Shown piece after piece: positions 6,194 to 9,918 of a DNA stretch of 9,918 nt. A program made the translations under genes and the position numbers. Numbering within the stretch: the stretch's first letter is position 1; each line of letters opens with the position of its first letter. Source of the stretch: Desulfobacterales bacterium (GTDB lineage Bacteria; Desulfobacterota; Desulfobacteria; Desulfobacterales; UBA2174_A); NCBI GenBank assembly GCA_025454075.1, contig JALOPD010000218.1:1-9918 (forward strand), read 5' to 3'. The notes under the pieces were generated by a model. That model was not told where the DNA came from, did not search any database, and was given only the letters and a program-made list of their open reading frames with translations.

Positions 6194-7174
6194 ATGAACA
6201 TCCTCGTCACCGGCGGCGCCGGCTACATCGGCGCCCATTGCTGCAAGGAACTCGCCGCCCGCGGTCACCACCCGGTCGTGTTCGACAGCCTGGTCACCGG
6301 CCATCGCTCGCACGCCCGCTGGGGCTCCTTCTTCAAGGGGGACACGGGCAGCGCCGAACAGCTCGACGCGTGCCTCTCGCGCTACAGGGTCGATGCCGCC
6401 ATGCACTTCGCGGCCTTCATCGAGGTGGGCGAATCGGTGGCGGACCCGCAGAAATACTACGCCAACAACGTCGCGGGCACGCTTCAGCTGCTGCAGGCGC
6501 TGGTGCGCCACGGCGTCCGCCACGTCGTGTTCTCCTCTTCGGCGGCGGTATACGGCAACCCGCTGCAGGTGCCCATTGAGGAAGGGCACCCCACCCGCCC
6601 GGTCAACCCCTACGGCTGGACCAAGCTCATGGTGGAAACCATGCTGGCGGATTTCGAGCCGGCCTACGGCCTGCGCTGGGCGGCCCTGCGCTATTTCAAC
6701 GCCGCCGGCGCGGACGCGGCGGCCGACATCGGGGAATGGCACGACCCGGAAAGCCACCTGATCCCGCGGGTGCTGGACGCCGCCCTGAACGGCCGGCACC
6801 CCGTGCATGTGTACGGCACGGACTACCCCACGCCCGACGGGACCTGCATCCGGGACTACATCCACGCCAGCGACCTTGCCGACGCCCACGTGCGGGCGCT
6901 CGAGCACCTTGCGGCCGGGGGCGCCGGCGGCGCTTTCAACCTGGGGCAGGGCCGCGGCTATTCGGTGCGGGAGGTGATCCGCAAGGTGTCCGACGTCACC
7001 GGCAGACAGATGGCCGTGCAGACCCTGGACCGGCGTCCGGGGGACCCCCCGGTTCTGATCGCCTCGAACCAGAAGGCGCTTCAGCAGCTGGGCTGGGCCC
7101 CGCGGCACAGCGACCTGGAGAACATCATCGCCTCGGCCTGGCAGTGGCACCGCAAGATGAGGGGAAAGGAATAA
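6194..7174 (+). CDS. galE: UDP-glucose 4-epimerase
   Basis: The 326-aa product is an extended short-chain dehydrogenase that interconverts UDP-glucose and UDP-galactose with bound NAD in the cytoplasm. The NAD motif TGGAGYIGAH sits at residues 6-15. FSSSAAVYG (113-121) carries the catalytic Ser116, and NPYGWTKLMVE gives Tyr140 and Lys144 of the YxxxK pair. RYFNAAGAD, HLIPRVLDAA, YGTDYPTPDGTCIRDYIH and FNLGQGRGYSVREVI follow in the usual order. The length is close to the typical 325-340 aa and no key residue is missing. The start ATG is fixed by the NAD motif; the leader is the TAGGCAC array. Galactose units made from its product go into lipopolysaccharide or exopolysaccharide. It lies downstream of sat-cysC, same strand, and may be expressed from its own promoter in the repeat loop. 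Confidence 0.95.
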   Translation: MNILVTGGAGYIGAHCCKELAARGHHPVVFDSLVTGHRSHARWGSFFKGDTGSAEQLDACLSRYRVDAAMHFAAFIEVGESVADPQKYYANNVAGTLQLLQALVRHGVRHVVFSSSAAVYGNPLQVPIEEGHPTRPVNPYGWTKLMVETMLADFEPAYGLRWAALRYFNAAGADAAADIGEWHDPESHLIPRVLDAALNGRHPVHVYGTDYPTPDGTCIRDYIHASDLADAHVRALEHLAAGGAGGAFNLGQGRGYSVREVIRKVSDVTGRQMAVQTLDRRPGDPPVLIASNQKALQQLGWAPRHSDLENIIASAWQWHRKMRGKE

Positions 7175-7263
7175 GGTTCAAGGTACCAGGCACAAGGTTC
7201 ACGCTGAAGGATGCATGTCTTTGAACATGAACCTTGCACCCTTGAACCATGCACCGTTTTTTT
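7175..7263 (+). repeat. GGTTCAAGG-type inverted repeats after galE, possible weak terminator
   Basis: Immediately after the galE stop, GGTTCAAGG (7175-7183) can pair with CCTTGAACC (7240-7248), and CAAGGTTCA (7193-7201) with TGAACCTTG (7228-7236). This gives two 9-bp helices in one hairpin with an asymmetric internal loop. Seven Ts follow at 7257-7263, 8 nt past the stem, so it might act as a weak intrinsic terminator for galE. The unit differs from the neighbouring TAGGCAC family. Confidence 0.55.
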
Positions 7264-7349
7264 AACTTTAGGCACTTTAGGCACAGAGACACTTTATCTT
7301 GGTTGTTTAACTTTAGGTACTTTAGCTCACTTTAGGCACTATAGGCACT
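7264..7349 (+). repeat. TTTAGGCAC repeat array upstream of the sigma-54 regulator gene
   Basis: TAGGCAC occurs at 7269, 7278, 7333 and 7342, with a TAGGTAC variant at 7314 and a TTTAGCTCAC unit at 7321-7330. Neighbouring units are 9-10 bp apart. Positions 7319-7339 are identical to 6168-6188, and 7329-7349 are identical to 6150-6170. All copies point the same way here, so no long stem forms within this block. The array ends 9 nt before the regulator's ATG, and no other clear ribosome binding site is visible. Confidence 0.8.
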
Positions 7350-7358
7350 CTCTCTATC

Positions 7359-8728
<1,370 letters not shown>

Positions 8729-8729
<1 letters not shown>

Positions 8730-8753
8730 AAAAGGCCGCTGCGCGGCCTTTTT
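8729..8753 (+). terminator. Intrinsic terminator, probably bidirectional
   Basis: GGCCGC (8734-8739), loop TGC, GCGGCC (8743-8748), flanked by five As and five Ts, forms a perfect 11-bp stem ending in a T-run directly after the regulator's stop codon. On the - strand it reads equally well and lies 45 bp past the stop of the convergent surface-protein gene, so it likely serves both. Confidence 0.93.
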
Positions 8754-8798
8754 AAAAGTTTTCTATAAGGGCATGCCAGGCGCCCCCACCCGACTATT

Positions 8799-9918
8799 TC
8801 AGGAAATTTTAAGAATGAGGCGTTTCCAGGGTAAGAGGGCCATCAGGCTCAGCATTCCCAACGCCCTCCACCAGTCAAATGCGACGTTGGCGCCATCTGC
8901 CTCTGAAGCTGCGGCTGCGATGAAGCACCCGGCCCCTCCGCCACCGCTGCTGCTGCTTGTCGTCTCGGCATCGGCTTCTTCCACTACACCGGCCGGGTCG
9001 ACGATAACCCCGTTGGCAACCCCGTCGGCATCTCCGATCCCCCCGTCGCGCAGGGTCAGCGCCACCGATCTGCGGTCCGCTGCAAATCTCGCATAGGCCG
9101 AAAAGTCGGACCACCGGTCGGCGATGGGGTCATATTTGTACCATTTGCTTTTAGCGGGAGCCGCCTCGGAAAAATGCAGCTTCACGACCGCCTGGTCCCC
9201 GGGCGTGGCGACGGCAATTTTAAAATTGATCAGCCCGAACGGCATCCGTCGAGGTTTTCCGGCAGCATACGAGTCCGCTTGCCGGGCGTCTTCGGATTCG
9301 ACAGACTCCACAGCAATTGCCGTGGGGCAATTCTTGATGCTGACGCCGATCTGGACGTTCGTGCCCTCCATCTTGACCGACTTGATCGTGATCTGCTGAT
9401 TGTCCTTCAGACCATCGTTGTCCAGGTCCACCGTGGAAGCGACTTCCTGGGCGTCGGGGGTGCCGTTCGCGTTCAGGTCGGCATCGGTTGCCGCCGTTGC
9501 AAAGTAGCCGTCATCCGACCAGGCCGAGGCCGTCCCCTTGGAGTCGATGAACTGCGCCCGCCAATAGTAGGAGGTGCCTTCATCGAGCACGAGTTTGGGC
9601 ACCGTCAGGCTTATCAGCGCCGTGGTGCTCTGGGTGTCGAACACGCAGGCATCGTCGTCATCCCGGAACACCTGCCAGCGGGTCTTGGCATGGGTGGCGC
9701 CGGCAACCGCCGTGCGGAATGCCTCGGTTTTGAGCGCCGCCGAGGCGCTGACCACGTCATCGTTTACCGGCGAGGCCAGCACCGGAGCGTCCGGAGCCGT
9801 TTCTGCAGCAACGACTGCGGCGGCATCGGCGTTGTCGCCGACGTGGTTCCCATTGGCATCCGCCCATTCTTTCGGATCATTGGGGAAGGCATCCCGGCTG
9901 TCGGGCACGCCGTCCCCG
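8799..9918 (-). CDS. Surface protein C-terminal part: thrombospondin type 3 repeats, choice-of-anchor U domain, CFI-box-type C-terminal sorting signal (5' end outside window)
   Basis: The frame stays open through the right edge, so the N-terminus is missing; 369 residues lie from the GTG at 9908 onward, but that GTG sits inside a repeat and is not the start. Numbered from it, GDGVPDSRDAFPNDPKEWAD and DANGNHVGDNAD at the edge are thrombospondin type 3-like, Ca2+-binding Asp-rich repeats, echoed at 142-170 (DADLNANGTPDAQE, DLDNDGLKDN). Residues 40-140 look like a beta-sandwich (YYWRAQFIDSKG, AWSDDGYF). Residues 220-307 match a choice-of-anchor U domain (MPFGLINFKI, WYKYDPIADRWSDFS, LTLRDGGIGDADGVANGVIV). 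The C-terminus has a Ser/Gly linker, Cys328 in GCFIAAAASE, a hydrophobic segment (347-359) and basic residues WKRLILK. That three-part layout is typical of sorting tails cut by an intramembrane protease. The protein is expected at the outer surface. Function is unknown; no enzymatic domain is visible. Confidence 0.85.
   Translation of the reverse strand, partial: GDGVPDSRDAFPNDPKEWADANGNHVGDNADAAAVVAAETAPDAPVLASPVNDDVVSASAALKTEAFRTAVAGATHAKTRWQVFRDDDDACVFDTQSTTALISLTVPKLVLDEGTSYYWRAQFIDSKGTASAWSDDGYFATAATDADLNANGTPDAQEVASTVDLDNDGLKDNQQITIKSVKMEGTNVQIGVSIKNCPTAIAVESVESEDARQADSYAAGKPRRMPFGLINFKIAVATPGDQAVVKLHFSEAAPAKSKWYKYDPIADRWSDFSAYARFAADRRSVALTLRDGGIGDADGVANGVIVDPAGVVEEADAETTSSSSGGGGAGCFIAAAASEADGANVAFDWWRALGMLSLMALLPWKRLILKIS

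Noticed and set aside
7081..7284. 67-aa - strand frame across the galE end
   Set aside because: Its residues (such as CAWYLEPYSF and KVPKVKK) are translations of the GGTTCAAGG and TAGGCAC repeats, a typical spurious prediction.
6056..7349. TAGGCAC arrays considered as a CRISPR
   Set aside because: Units are only 9-10 bp, tandem and without unique spacers of regular length; no cas genes are present.

Overview
This is a GC-rich bacterial window of about 9.9 kb with seven complete or nearly complete genes, one surface-protein gene cut by the right edge, and two gene fragments. Gene content suggests a deltaproteobacterium of the Desulfobacterota (sulfate-reducer type). The pointers are an ATP sulfurylase/APS kinase fusion, a two-domain U32 protein, a DUF3124 protein, a surface protein with thrombospondin type 3, choice-of-anchor U and CFI-box C-terminal parts, and AT-rich intergenic arrays of a TAGGCAC-type unit. 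The lineage is an inference; no rRNA or tRNA is present to confirm it.

Left part (1-1854, + strand): three closely spaced genes encode a probable lipoprotein with a peptidase M14 fold whose zinc site looks dismantled, a divergent SlyD/FKBP-like protein ending in a Cys-rich tail, and an exported DUF3124 protein. Next (1855 to about 2080) comes an orphan piece of a former operon: the last 46 codons of panB joined through an ATGA overlap to the first codons of a lactate-racemase-type (LarA/DUF2088) gene. The rest of both genes is missing, so this looks like a rearrangement scar. About 130 bp of unexplained sequence follows.

Middle (2213-6055): a U32 peptidase-family gene on the - strand is divergent from the + strand sat-cysC fusion across a 144-bp AT-rich intergenic region. 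The fusion makes APS and then PAPS, but its ATP sulfurylase signature is strongly altered (ITENPIHRPQ instead of QTRNPxHRAH) while its APS kinase half is canonical.

Right part (6056-8753): galE (UDP-glucose 4-epimerase) and an orphan sigma-54-dependent response regulator. Each is preceded, right up to its start codon, by an array of 9-bp TTTAGGCAC-type repeats. The array before galE can fold into a 24-bp imperfect stem around a candidate promoter. A second repeat family (GGTTCAAGG type) lies just after galE. A strong, probably bidirectional terminator separates the regulator from the convergent surface-protein gene (8799 to beyond 9918, - strand).

Activated sulfate (PAPS) and UDP-galactose are both inputs for sulfated cell-surface polysaccharide, and the regulator resembles those that control such loci. 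That link is conjecture from adjacency. No mobile element, CRISPR array or RNA gene was recognised. I did not find a clear new multi-gene system. The best leads are the altered Sat active site, the repeat/hairpin arrays abutting start codons, the panB/larA scar and the M14 pseudoenzyme candidate.
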